A DNA stretch of 64,000 nt. Source: Lysinibacillus louembei. Lineage in GTDB: Bacteria > Bacillota > Bacilli > Bacillales_A > Planococcaceae. Where the stretch lies: NCBI RefSeq assembly GCF_033880585.1, contig NZ_CP137624.1, positions 1,232,001 to 1,296,000 on the forward strand. Reading direction: 5' to 3'. Made by a program: the position numbers and the translations under genes. A model generated the notes under the pieces. The model saw only the letters and a program-made list of their open reading frames with translations. It had not been told where the DNA came from and made no database searches. This document shows, piece after piece, positions 16,341 to 24,137 of the stretch (within the stretch, counting starts at the first letter, position 1; each line of letters opens with the position of its first letter).

Positions 16341-16781
16341 CTATACCCCCAAACGCTCTTTAAATGTTTTTTTATAATTACGAGAAATCACTTCTTTTAT
16401 CCCTAAAGTAAGTTCAATTTCCATTGTTCCATTAAAGGAAGCTTCAATATTTCTGATTTTTCTAAGATTAATTATTGCTGATTTAGAAATCCGGATAAAA
16501 TCATCACCTAGCTGCTGTTCTAACTCATATAAAGGTTTACTCATAATAACACGTTTACCATCGTCACTATATAGTACTAATTCTTTTCCTTCTGTTCTAA
16601 TAACAATTACAGTATGAGGTTCGATAATATGTACTTTATTGTTTGCAGTCCCTGTTAAAATTTGTTCATGTTCTTGTTGTAAGAGTGAGATTGCAGCCTG
16701 AATAGCTGGTGTCAATTTGGACACGCAGATTGTTATATAGGGTTCATTTATTTGTGTATCAATTTTTATTTCTATCTTCAT
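16341..16781 (-). CDS. LytTR-domain DNA-binding regulator
   Basis: 146 residues. The N-terminal ~60 residues are not a receiver domain. The C-terminal ~95 form a LytTR domain (IRTEGKELVLYSDDGKRV, PLYELEQQLGDDFIRISKSAIINLRKI). The ATG at 16781 has GGGAGAGG 8 bp upstream. A GTG three codons earlier overlaps that site and is less likely. First gene of a two-gene operon with DUF3021. Such stand-alone LytTR proteins bind direct repeats upstream of their targets. Confidence 0.85.
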   Translation of the reverse strand: MKIEIKIDTQINEPYITICVSKLTPAIQAAISLLQQEHEQILTGTANNKVHIIEPHTVIVIRTEGKELVLYSDDGKRVIMSKPLYELEQQLGDDFIRISKSAIINLRKIRNIEASFNGTMEIELTLGIKEVISRNYKKTFKERLGV

Positions 16782-16970
16782 CTCTATCACCTCTCCCTAA
16801 AAATATAGCATAGATTACGATTCGAATAATGCAGGTTATATGTAATAAAAAGCATTTCACCTAACAATAAAGACATGTTACTCGTAAAGTATTGTTGCTA
16901 AACTTTTATGTCGTTATATTTGGCTTTAACAAAAGTAATTTAAAAAATATAACTCAAGGAGGCAGTTAGT

Positions 16971-17594
16971 ATGAACGAGGTAACAACGCTAAAAGACCAA
17001 ATTAAGACGGGATGGATATTAGTAAGCATATCAAGTATGTTTACAATAAGTATTATATATTGGTATATAAATAATCCTAAGAGGTTTATTGAGAATGGAT
17101 TAGGATATTCCCCAGAAATGTTACTTAATTTACCTATGTGGTTTTTCACCTTATTAATTGTTATAGGGTATATTTCCTATACAATGTTTGCCATACCTTA
17201 TGTGAAAAGAAATTTATTAACATTTTCTTGGCTTAAATTAATTGGTATATGGGCTGCTATTGTAAGTGGAATAGTAGAGGAAGTTGTATTTAGACATTTG
17301 CTCATGGATTATTTATTATCTATTGGATTGCCATATCTTTCACAAGTATTAATCTCGGGAATTACGTTTGGGATTGTACATGGTGCATGGGTATTATTGC
17401 GAGGAGAGATAAAAATTGCACTTCCAGCCATTCTTTCAACTACGATCTTAGGTTGTCTTCTTGCTATGCTCTACATTTATACTGGAAGGAGCACCCTTGC
17501 ACCTATTATAGCCCATGTTTTAATCAATATGATAATAGAGCCATGGTTAATGCTTTCTGCCATTTCAAGGAAATGGCAAATAAAAAAAGTATAA
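16971..17594 (+). CDS. CPBP-family intramembrane metalloprotease
   Basis: 207 residues, about six transmembrane helices. The three signature motifs of the CPBP (Abi, CAAX protease-like) family are present: EEVVFRHLL (EExxxR), FGIVHGAW (FxxxH) and HVLIN. The start follows AAGGAGG. Family members process membrane proteins or peptides. In Firmicutes many are linked to bacteriocin immunity. Nothing bacteriocin-like is adjacent. Cargo of putative element 2, divergent from the LytTR pair. Confidence 0.85.
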   Translation: MNEVTTLKDQIKTGWILVSISSMFTISIIYWYINNPKRFIENGLGYSPEMLLNLPMWFFTLLIVIGYISYTMFAIPYVKRNLLTFSWLKLIGIWAAIVSGIVEEVVFRHLLMDYLLSIGLPYLSQVLISGITFGIVHGAWVLLRGEIKIALPAILSTTILGCLLAMLYIYTGRSTLAPIIAHVLINMIIEPWLMLSAISRKWQIKKV

Positions 17595-17837
17595 AGTAAT
17601 AATTGAGGGGGATGTTGAATAATTTCTCCTTAAAAATAAATAACTTTATGGGAAAAAGGTAAGTTAATATACTACTGTTAGCAAATTTGATGGTTTTTTA
17701 GAACCTATGAGAGTGAGGTTCATAGTCTTTCATCTATGAGGCTCAGTTGTATAATCTAAGTCCTTCAACTATGGGATGCTTTAGTCGGATAAGGATTTTC
17801 AACAATCGGGCGCTATAATGGAATAAGGATTACAAAA
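17595..17837 (+). other. Intergenic stretch with a dispersed repeat
   Basis: No gene. CAACAATCGGGCGCTATAATGG at about 17803 belongs to a short repeat seen in altered form at about 18191 (CAACAATCGGGCTAGATTGTTG, a hairpin) and about 15696. Confidence 0.4.
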
Positions 17838-17985
17838 ATGATCAAACTTTTTTATAAAAACTAAATCTATGCCATAATAAAACCCACTTATTTTGATCAA
17901 ACTTTGTTCAACGTAAGTGGGTTACTTTTGATATGAAATCAATGTTCGCAGCATGTTTTTGATCAATCTTTATTCCAAACCTACA
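17838..17985 (-). repeat. Left-end-like array L2
   Basis: Sites begin at 17838 (ATGATCAAACTTTTTTATAA), 17893 (TTGATCAAACTTTGTTCAAC) and 17959 (TTGATCAATCTTTATTCC). Spacing is 55 and 66 bp, the same as in L1, though the DNA between the sites differs. The terminus reads TGTAGGTTTGGAATAAAG on the minus strand. Confidence 0.65.
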
Positions 17986-18040
17986 ATACAGTCGTACCAT
18001 TTTGCCCCTCTGGATTATAGTAATTCAAAGGAGGGCTTTT

Positions 18041-18103
18041 ATGTCTAAAAGAGCAAGACCATCTTCCTTTTGTATCTTTAAAACAAAGCTGTATCGTTTA
18101 TAA
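18041..18103 (+). pseudogene. Second TnsA-like start remnant
   Basis: MSKRARPSS, then unrelated sequence to a stop after 20 codons. It is preceded by the GATTATAG hairpin (18005-18036) and AAAGGAGGG. It lies 55 bp after the L2 terminus, where another right end would be expected. Weak R-like repeats (AAACAAAGCTGTATCG, TTTATAAAAAGATGAGC) follow at about 18072-18110. Confidence 0.45.
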
Positions 18104-18353
18104 AAAGATGAGCTGTTTTTTAAAATCTTAGAATGATAATTTATAAAAATTTGATAAAAAAATCTTGTTATATATAGAATTTCCCCTTATTCAACAATCG
18201 GGCTAGATTGTTGAGTGACAGCCTTTTAAGAAATGTTACCTAACGACGCTTGTGTAAAAAATATTGTTGTTTAAAAATCCTTATTTCACGAACGGAGTAG
18301 GTTAGTGGAAGCAATAGTAATTAGGTTTGACTGGGAAAATTGCCGATGATATT
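18104..18353 (+). other. Intergenic relic sequence
   Basis: No gene is visible. It holds further R-like AT-rich repeats and the CAACAATC..GATTGTTG hairpin. Confidence 0.3.
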
Positions 18354-18377
18354 AAAAAGGACACTGAAGTGTCTTAT
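18354..18377 (-). terminator. Terminator of the serine hydrolase gene
   Basis: On the minus strand AAGACACT-TC-AGTGTCCTTTTT. Confidence 0.6.
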
Positions 18378-18432
18378 GCTTTTCAAATTAAGCATACCTA
18401 TAAATTGAAATAACATTAAGGAGCGAGATATT

Positions 18433-19860
18433 TTATCGATGAGTGTATACAAACCATGTAATGCTTGCTGTTAGTAATACTGACGAAATCAATGCGGTAA
18501 GAACACTATATGTTTGCCAAATAAGTATCGTTGACCAATCGAAAGCACAGCACAGGGTACCTAAGGCAATCGTTGCAATCAGGAAAATAGCTGTTATGAT
18601 TATTCTCTTTTTTGTCATTGGCTGCCGCTCATTCGTTTTCCTTCTGCGTAATCCTATGAGAAATAGTAGAACGGCCAATAGGCAAAGAATAATAGTAATA
18701 GATGACAAAATGATATCCAAACGCTGTGTGCCGCTTATTTCATATGACTGAGTTAGGTTGCCATCTAATATATCTTTAACCTTTAGTACCAGGTTTATAT
18801 TGGTATTTGTGCCGTTGCTCAGCAAGCAGATGGCTGTTTGTTCATTTAGCAGTATAGCTACTTGGGTTCTGAAATTTGGATTGCTCCCAGTGTGCTCTAT
18901 AATTGTTTGGTTGGCGTTTACTGACCAGCCTGCCGCATAATACATATCGTTGACAGCTGAAACAGACATATCACCCTTATGTGATTTTTCAATAACTGTG
19001 TGAAATATTTCAGGTATGTTCTGCACAATACCCATCTGTATGCCCATCCAACGCGCCATATCTTTTGTATTAGAAATGATGTAGCCTGCGGGTTTATTCC
19101 CAGCATAATCTGGAGCTTCAAATGGAGTTGTCATAAAAAAGGAAGAACGGTAGCCCTGTGCCAACTGTCCAGTGGCTTGAGCATCTTCTTTATAAACATA
19201 CGTCTGGTGAAGACCTAACGGCTGAAATACCTGTTCCCTCATAAAGTCTTCATAGCTTTGTCGCGACACAATTTCAATAACCAAACCCAATACATCATAA
19301 TTAACGGTTCCATAGTTATACTGTTGACCGGGAGGGAACTCCAATTCGGCATCTACAAGCATTTCCACAGTCTTTTGCAACATATCTGGTGTATTGCCTT
19401 GTGGAATATTTTGAAGATGCCTAATATTTGTTAGACCACTGGTATGGTGAAGAAAGTTATTTAGTGTAAGGCTTTGCATATCAACAGGGTTCCCTTGATA
19501 CTTTAACGTAAACCAAGGTAAATATTTTTGGACAGGGTCAGTCATTGAGAGCAGCCCTTGCTCTTCCAATAGCAAAATACCTATACCGGTAAAAGCTTTA
19601 CTGACCGAGGCTAACTCATAGAGTGTATTTTCACTTGCAGACAACTCCTTTTCACGGTCAGCATACCCTGAAGAAAAGTAGAATACTTCATCATCAGCAA
19701 GTATTGAGATTGACATTCCTGGCACACCTGATATGCGAGAGGCATCATCTAGCAACGCTTGTATTGCCGCAGATTTCGAATCTGACAACGCATAACTTTG
19801 TGTTGTGAATCCTGAGAATAATATAAATATCGTTAATACAAAAACAATAATTTTTTTCAT
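18433..19860 (-). CDS. Secreted/membrane serine hydrolase, class C beta-lactamase-like (PbpE/EstB type)
   Basis: 475 residues. Signal peptide 1-25. The penicilloyl-serine-transferase fold occupies about 30-360, with SxxK at ASVSKAFTG (about residue 90) and the third box EHTGSNPNF (about 324). The second box is YNYGTVNYDVLG, so the usual Tyr-Ser-Asn reads Tyr-Gly-Thr. Three C-terminal transmembrane helices (about 380-475) resemble those of Bacillus PbpE-like serine hydrolases. Possible roles are D-Ala-D-amino acid hydrolysis or esterase activity. True beta-lactamase activity is not expected. Starts after AAAGGAGAG. Confidence 0.8.
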   Translation of the reverse strand: MKKIIVFVLTIFILFSGFTTQSYALSDSKSAAIQALLDDASRISGVPGMSISILADDEVFYFSSGYADREKELSASENTLYELASVSKAFTGIGILLLEEQGLLSMTDPVQKYLPWFTLKYQGNPVDMQSLTLNNFLHHTSGLTNIRHLQNIPQGNTPDMLQKTVEMLVDAELEFPPGQQYNYGTVNYDVLGLVIEIVSRQSYEDFMREQVFQPLGLHQTYVYKEDAQATGQLAQGYRSSFFMTTPFEAPDYAGNKPAGYIISNTKDMARWMGIQMGIVQNIPEIFHTVIEKSHKGDMSVSAVNDMYYAAGWSVNANQTIIEHTGSNPNFRTQVAILLNEQTAICLLSNGTNTNINLVLKVKDILDGNLTQSYEISGTQRLDIILSSITIILCLLAVLLFLIGLRRRKTNERQPMTKKRIIITAIFLIATIALGTLCCAFDWSTILIWQTYSVLTALISSVLLTASITWFVYTHR

Positions 19861-20042
19861 AAACTCTCCTTTTTAAAAAATTATAAGAGAATAATATAAA
19901 CAACTTACTTTTACAACTCCTGAATTATAATTTATCTTTCTATTCACCTATATAATATCAGGTAATTGTGAAGAGTTACACTTAACGAACAGATGCGTTA
20001 GTTCAATAAGAAAAACGATTGTGGAGCAACACAGGTAGAAAA

Positions 20043-20063
20043 TAATCAATTTTTTATAAAAAC
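20043..20063 (-). repeat. Isolated left-end-type repeat
   Basis: A single copy of the L-type site (ATAATCAATTTTTTATAAAAA) just upstream of the promoter of the mutS2-like gene. No companion sites at the 55/66 spacing. Possibly a decayed end. Confidence 0.35.
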
Positions 20064-20082
20064 CAAACTTAAATATGCTGTT

Positions 20083-20110
20083 TGACGAAACTGTTTTTCC
20101 ATGCTATATT
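20083..20110 (+). promoter_or_regulatory. SigA promoter of the mutS2-like leader transcript
   Basis: TTGACG (20083-20088), 16 bp, TATATT (20105-20110). The transcript would carry a leader of nearly 400 nt. Confidence 0.65.
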
Positions 20111-20142
20111 TGTTCTCATATTATAAAAAGGTGTGGTGAAGT

Positions 20143-20166
20143 ATGTCCGTAGTAGGTATCAACTAA
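20143..20166 (+). CDS. Leader peptide MSVVGIN
   Basis: A seven-codon frame with a ribosome site (AAAAAGGTG) eight bases upstream. Its stop codon is inside the first leader hairpin. Codons 3-6 (TAGTAGGTAT, 20150-20159) are perfectly complementary to ATACCTACTA at 20258-20267. Short leader frames of this kind before antibiotic-resistance genes sense stalled ribosomes. That role is inferred here. Confidence 0.55.
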   Translation: MSVVGIN

Positions 20167-20482
20167 TTGTTATTAGTTGAATAAGGTGTTTATTTTCTGG
20201 TCGATGCCAGTTTATTAAGGATGCCTTTTTTCAAATATGTTACTTGAACATTTTTGAATACCTACTATCAGACTGCTTCCATTTCCATATATTCGTTTAG
20301 CGTAGAATGTAAGACATTAGGCTTTGAAGGTGGATTCTATCCATCCATGCTTAATTTATTTAGGTCTTGTTTATTCATGCTTGTTCGAGATGTGGCCTTG
20401 TTTTTGACAAGGTGATGCCCGCGGAAGCTTTCTGTCCAATTTGGTTGTCCAAATTGGAAGGCAGGGAAGGCTTTAGCGGGCT
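20160..20482 (+). promoter_or_regulatory. Candidate translation-dependent attenuator before the mutS2-like gene
   Basis: Four structures in order: (1) hairpin CAACTAAT-TGTT-ATTAGTTG (20160-20179). (2) Terminator-like fold 20183-20231, AAGGTGT paired with ATGCCTT (two G-U), inner CTGG/CCAG, then T6. (3) A competing 10-bp pairing of the leader codons with 20258-20267. (4) Hairpin CCTTGT/ACAAGG (20396-20412) and a long nested stem GCCCGC (20417-20422)/GCGGGC (20476-20481) enclosing CCAATTTGG/CCAAATTGG. The last stem ends 15 bases before the GAGG ribosome site. The layout resembles inducible attenuators of ribosome-targeting antibiotic resistance genes. It has no T-box or known riboswitch core. 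Confidence 0.55.
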
Positions 20483-20509
20483 TATTTTATTTGGAATGAG
20501 GAAGATAAA

Positions 20510-22414
20510 ATGAATAATATGACCTTTGAAAAATTACAATATCATGAATTAAAAAATCAAGTTAAAAATCACTGTGTTAGCAGCTTAGGTAAAGAATTAA
20601 TAGAAAGACTACAGCCAAGCTCGAATTTAAAAGTTGTTCTTAATCGTTTAAATGAAACAAGTGAGGCCCGAAAGTTGTTGGATGCTGAAAAGCACTTGCC
20701 ATTAATCGGCATTTCCAATATAACAAGCCATATTAGAAAATTAGAAAAAGGTATGATATTAACACCAACAGAATTACTTGCAATTTCTGATTTTTTAAGA
20801 GGTTGTAGAAAAATCAAAAAATTTATGGCAGATAAAGAATTTTTTGCGCCTGTACTTTACACCTATGCACTTTCTATGACTGAATTTCGAAATATTGAAG
20901 AGAACATCTTATTTGCAATTAGAGGAAATCGAGTTGATTCAGAGGCTAGTAAAGAGTTAAGGCGAATAAGGAATCAGATTGCTAAAACAGAAGAGAAAAT
21001 TGAAGAACGTTTGAATAAGTTTTTGAAAAATGGAGCCAATAAAGAATATATCCAAGAATCTTATATTAGTAAGAAAGATGATCGTTTTACGATTCCAATT
21101 AAAGCCTCCTTTAAGAATCATGTAGCCGGAACGATTATTGAAACATCCTCTAAAGGGTCTACAGTATTCATTGAACCTGAGGTTGTCACGAAACTGAATG
21201 TGGAATTATTAAGTTTGAAATCAGAAGAAGCAGTTGAGGAGTATCAAATATTAGCAACGTTGACTGGAGCAATTCATGAATCACTTCATGAAATAGGGAT
21301 TAATATTGAATGCATCAGTCAGTACGACATGATTTTTGCGAAAGCTAAGTATAGTAAAAGTACTGATGCTATTGAACCGAAGATTAATAATTATGGATAT
21401 ATAAAATTAGTTAATAGTAGACATCCATTATTAGAGGGTAGCATTGTTCCATTGGATTTTGAAATCGGTAAAGATTATAGAAGCTTGGTTATTACAGGGC
21501 CTAATGCGGGTGGGAAAACCGTCGTATTAAAGACCATTGGTATTTTAACTTTAGCCGTTATGTCAGGGTTTCATATTATGGCGAAACAAGGAACCGAAAT
21601 TGCCATCTTTGATCACCTGTTTGTTGATATTGGGGATAATCAAAGTATAGAGAATGCCCTAAGTACTTTCTCTTCCCATATGAAGAATATTTCAGAAATC
21701 ATGAGTGTTGCTACTAATAATACGCTGCTTTTATTTGATGAAATTGGAAGTGGAACGGAGCCAAATGAAGGTGCTGCTTTAGCAATCGCCATTTTGGAAG
21801 AGTTTTATCATATGGGATGTATTACAATTGCAACAACTCATTATGGGGAAATTAAACGGTATTCTGAAATGCACGCTGACTTTATGAATGCGGCCATGTT
21901 ATTTAATAGTGCTGAATTGAAGCCGATGTATAAGCTATTAATAGGAAAATCAGGTGAGAGTAATGCACTTTGGATTTCAAGTAAGATGAATATTCGTGAA
22001 AGTGTATTGAATCGGGCTCAATTGTATATAGAAAATAAAAATTATAATCTGGAAACAATAAGAGAAAACAAAATAAAAAAACCGGTTCATGAAGTGGAGC
22101 AACTATTAGAGGTATATCATTATGAAATAGGTGATCGGGTAAAGTTAATCAGCCAGGATGATTATGCAATTGTCTTTGAGCCAAAAGATAAATTTAATAA
22201 CATTAAACTGTTCTATAAAGATGAAATATTGGAAGTAAATATTAGGCGGATTGAATTGGACATTAAAGCAACGCAATTATATCCTGAAGGGTATGATGTA
22301 AACACCTTATTTACCAGCTACCAAGATAGAAAGCTAGAGCATGATTTGAAGAGGGGCTCGAAAAAGGCACTGCGAAAGGTTCAAAAGGAAATAAGAAACA
22401 GAAAACAAGAATAG
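20510..22414 (+). CDS. MutS2/RqcU-like ATPase without Smr nuclease domain
   Basis: 634 residues, against about 785 for MutS2. Residues ~1-290 are the MutS-type core and clamp region (EASKELRRIRNQIAKTEEKIEE). The ATPase has GPNAGGKT (Walker A, about 330), an STFSSHM signature, LLLFDEIGSGTEP (Walker B, about 410) and the ATTHYGE switch histidine. After about residue 535 a KOW-like segment (YEIGDRVKLISQDDYAIVF) follows, then a basic tail. The C-terminal Smr domain is missing. Bacillus MutS2 binds collided ribosomes through KOW and splits them with its ATPase. This paralogue keeps those parts and lacks the cleavage domain. With the attenuator leader, a role in rescue of antibiotic-stalled ribosomes is a reasonable inference. 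Confidence 0.8.
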   Translation: MNNMTFEKLQYHELKNQVKNHCVSSLGKELIERLQPSSNLKVVLNRLNETSEARKLLDAEKHLPLIGISNITSHIRKLEKGMILTPTELLAISDFLRGCRKIKKFMADKEFFAPVLYTYALSMTEFRNIEENILFAIRGNRVDSEASKELRRIRNQIAKTEEKIEERLNKFLKNGANKEYIQESYISKKDDRFTIPIKASFKNHVAGTIIETSSKGSTVFIEPEVVTKLNVELLSLKSEEAVEEYQILATLTGAIHESLHEIGINIECISQYDMIFAKAKYSKSTDAIEPKINNYGYIKLVNSRHPLLEGSIVPLDFEIGKDYRSLVITGPNAGGKTVVLKTIGILTLAVMSGFHIMAKQGTEIAIFDHLFVDIGDNQSIENALSTFSSHMKNISEIMSVATNNTLLLFDEIGSGTEPNEGAALAIAILEEFYHMGCITIATTHYGEIKRYSEMHADFMNAAMLFNSAELKPMYKLLIGKSGESNALWISSKMNIRESVLNRAQLYIENKNYNLETIRENKIKKPVHEVEQLLEVYHYEIGDRVKLISQDDYAIVFEPKDKFNNIKLFYKDEILEVNIRRIELDIKATQLYPEGYDVNTLFTSYQDRKLEHDLKRGSKKALRKVQKEIRNRKQE

Positions 22415-22928
22415 TTGTCTGAAGTGGAGCTTCTACTAGCAGATGTCGAACAAAGCATATGATATTGGGAAAAGAAAGGGTACTGTGCATTCGGTTAAAT
22501 GTAATTAAGAACGGCTGCATTGGCACACTTCTTATATCGATTATATTCAAATTCTTAATAGATTAACTTGAATGAATCCAAAGGACGCAAGCTTCAAGTG
22601 ATTCAAGAGTTAATGGCATTAAATCAAAAAGTAAAGGAACAAAAGGCGAAACCAATTTTGTCTACGCAAGTATTGCCATTGTTAGAACTAAGGAAAAGAG
22701 CTTTAAATCAGAAAAAACACTCGTACGAATTATTATTAAGTCATGGGGATATAAAAATTACTTTGAAAGAGTTCTATTAAGCCGTGGTGGATACTTGTCT
22801 TATTAGCATTATTAGTGCTGGAATTGGTTGCTACTATAACAGCCTTTTTCTATTGGATCAAAGGAGCCTATGTTTCGATAAGTAAATATAGTTCTCCTTA
22901 TTTAAGCAAGGAAAGTAATCTAAGATAA
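22415..22928 (+). pseudogene. Decayed coding remnants after the mutS2-like gene
   Basis: Pieces in different frames: MSNKAYDIGKRKG... (from 22443), a 70-codon basic, helix-prone frame with a TTG start and no ribosome site (22568-22780, ELMALNQKVKEQKAKP), and a frame from 22764 to 22928 without start codon encoding a transmembrane stretch (WWILVLLALLVLELVATITA) and a short tail. No piece has all signals of a gene. The 70-codon frame could be real, but I doubt it. Confidence 0.4.
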
Positions 22929-22934
22929 GTATAA

Positions 22935-22963
22935 TTGTCGTATGTTAATAAATTTGATATGAT
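22935..22963 (+). promoter_or_regulatory. SigA promoter of the lincosamide nucleotidyltransferase gene
   Basis: TTGTCG (22935-22940), 17 bp, TATGAT (22958-22963). Confidence 0.7.
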
Positions 22964-22994
22964 TATTTCGTTGTAAAGGAAAGGAGCATTAGAT

Positions 22995-23042
22995 ATGTGT
23001 TGCTCATGTTGTCCAGTGGTGGATATGCAAAACTCTCTATAA
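22995..23042 (+). CDS. Cys-rich leader peptide MCCSCCPVVDMQNSL
   Basis: A 15-codon frame behind a strong ribosome site (AAAGGAAAGGAG, 8-base spacing), ending 29 bases before the nucleotidyltransferase start. Four of its first six codons are cysteine. It may be a regulatory leader peptide whose translation controls the next gene, or a tiny functional peptide. No hairpin hiding the downstream ribosome site is obvious to me. Confidence 0.5.
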   Translation: MCCSCCPVVDMQNSL

Positions 23043-23071
23043 TTTTAAAAATATAGGAGGTTATTTTGTAT

Positions 23072-23881
23072 ATGCTATTACAGGAAAAATTAATAAATAT
23101 AATTAAAGAGAAGTGTGAAAAGGATCCTCGTATTTCTGCGTGTATGATGTATGGATCGTTTACAAAAGGTGAAGGGGATCAATATTCGGATGTTGAGTTC
23201 TACATCTTTTTAAAGACTACAGAAATTGAACAATTTGAGTCTTCTGACTGGATGAGAGATATTGCTCCATATGATTTACACTTCATGAATGAGTTTGGGT
23301 CAGAAGTTGTCGTGTTTTCCAATTTAATTAGAGGAGAGTTTCATTTTCTGTCTGAATCTGAGATTGAAGTTATTAAGACATTTAAAGAGACAGGTGTTTT
23401 CCCTGACACAGAATCCATGTTTATTTATGATATAACAGGTAAATTAAAAGTATGTTTAGATTATCTAAAGGGTGAAGGGCCAGAAAGAATGACAAATGAT
23501 AATGTCAATTCTGCCTTTAATAACTTTATTAACGCATGGATAATGGGTATAAATGTTTTAAAAAGAGGGGAAATGGCACGTTCGTTGGAATGTCTAACAT
23601 ATGTTCAAAAATACGTTTTACAATTGATTAGAATTCGTGAAAAAAACGTAGAACGTTGGCTAAACGCTACAAAAAACTTGGAAGAGGATCTTTCAAAAAA
23701 GGCATACAGTGAATATACTTCAATTACGTCAAAGTTGGATAAAGAAGAATTATATCATGCTTATTCAAATGCACTGCATGTAGTTGAGGGATTAGCTTGT
23801 TTACTTGTTGATGATTACAAATTTGATATTAATTTAGCATTCCTAAAGAAATTACATTCTTATTTAACGAATCGTCCTTAA
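23072..23881 (+). CDS. Lincosamide nucleotidyltransferase, Lnu(B)/Lnu(F)-like
   Basis: 269 residues (271 if the upstream TTG at 23066 is used; TAGGAGG is 5 bp from the TTG and 11 bp from the ATG). The N-terminal nucleotidyltransferase motif MMYGSFTKGEGDQYSDVEFYIF has the GSxxxGxxxxxSDxE metal-binding pattern. From memory it runs parallel to Lnu(B) over most of its length (ITACMMYGSFTKGEG, VVIFDNLIRGEFHFLSE, WLMGINVLKRGE). Lnu(B) adenylylates the 3-hydroxyl of lincomycin and clindamycin. Chromosomal, inside the putative Tn7-like island, with its own promoter, leader frame and terminator. Confidence 0.85.
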   Translation: MLLQEKLINIIKEKCEKDPRISACMMYGSFTKGEGDQYSDVEFYIFLKTTEIEQFESSDWMRDIAPYDLHFMNEFGSEVVVFSNLIRGEFHFLSESEIEVIKTFKETGVFPDTESMFIYDITGKLKVCLDYLKGEGPERMTNDNVNSAFNNFINAWIMGINVLKRGEMARSLECLTYVQKYVLQLIRIREKNVERWLNATKNLEEDLSKKAYSEYTSITSKLDKEELYHAYSNALHVVEGLACLLVDDYKFDINLAFLKKLHSYLTNRP

Positions 23882-23912
23882 ATTGTAAAGGGATAGTTAA
23901 TGCATATAAATA

Positions 23913-23952
23913 GGAGAGGGTATCCGAAATTTGGATAACCTCTCTATTTTTT
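23913..23952 (+). terminator. Terminator after the lnu-like gene
   Basis: GAGAGGGTATCC paired with GGATAACCTCTC, followed by T-rich sequence. Confidence 0.85.
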
Positions 23953-24068
23953 GATTAGGTATATGAAAAGCATTGATAGATAGTTTAGCTATAGAAGAAG
24001 GGCTGACATATTATAAAGTTGATAAAATAGCAATAATGCCAATATTATAATTAAGGGTTTCTTGGCTT

Positions 24069-24091
24069 TTAATCAAGCTGTTTTATAAAAG
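24069..24091 (-). repeat. Isolated left-end-type repeat
   Basis: TTAATCAAGCTGTTTTATAA resembles the L-type sites. A second weak match lies at 24115. The spacing does not fit L1/L2, so it is only a possible relic. Confidence 0.3.
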
Positions 24092-24137
24092 CTAAATTCA
24101 ATGTTTTCGATGAAATAATCAGTGTTTTTTATTTTCA

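Larger units (their letters stand above)
15594..17985 (+). mobile_element. Putative decayed Tn7-like element 2 (R2 to L2)
   Basis: It runs from the R2 array to the L2 terminus CCTACA at 17980-17985. The 2.4 kb holds the DUF3021/LytTR pair and a CPBP protease, and no transposition genes. Flanking pentamers are AATAA (left) and ATACA (right), not a clean duplication, so the pair may have been reshuffled by recombination between stacked elements. Confidence 0.5.

Noticed and set aside
15594..17985. Clean 5-bp target duplication around element 2
   Set aside because: Flanking pentamers are AATAA and ATACA, which do not match.
20160..20482. T-box or known metabolite riboswitch before the mutS2-like gene
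   Set aside because: No AGGGTGG-type T-box sequence and no conserved aptamer core were found; the leader frame points to ribosome-mediated attenuation instead.
20510..22414. Housekeeping DNA mismatch repair MutS or full MutS2
   Set aside because: It is too short, lacks the MutS mismatch-recognition domain and the Smr domain, and carries a KOW-like segment. It is a separate MutS2-like subgroup.
22568..22780. Confident annotation of a 70-residue gene
   Set aside because: TTG start without ribosome site, surrounded by other broken frames; kept only as part of a decayed stretch.
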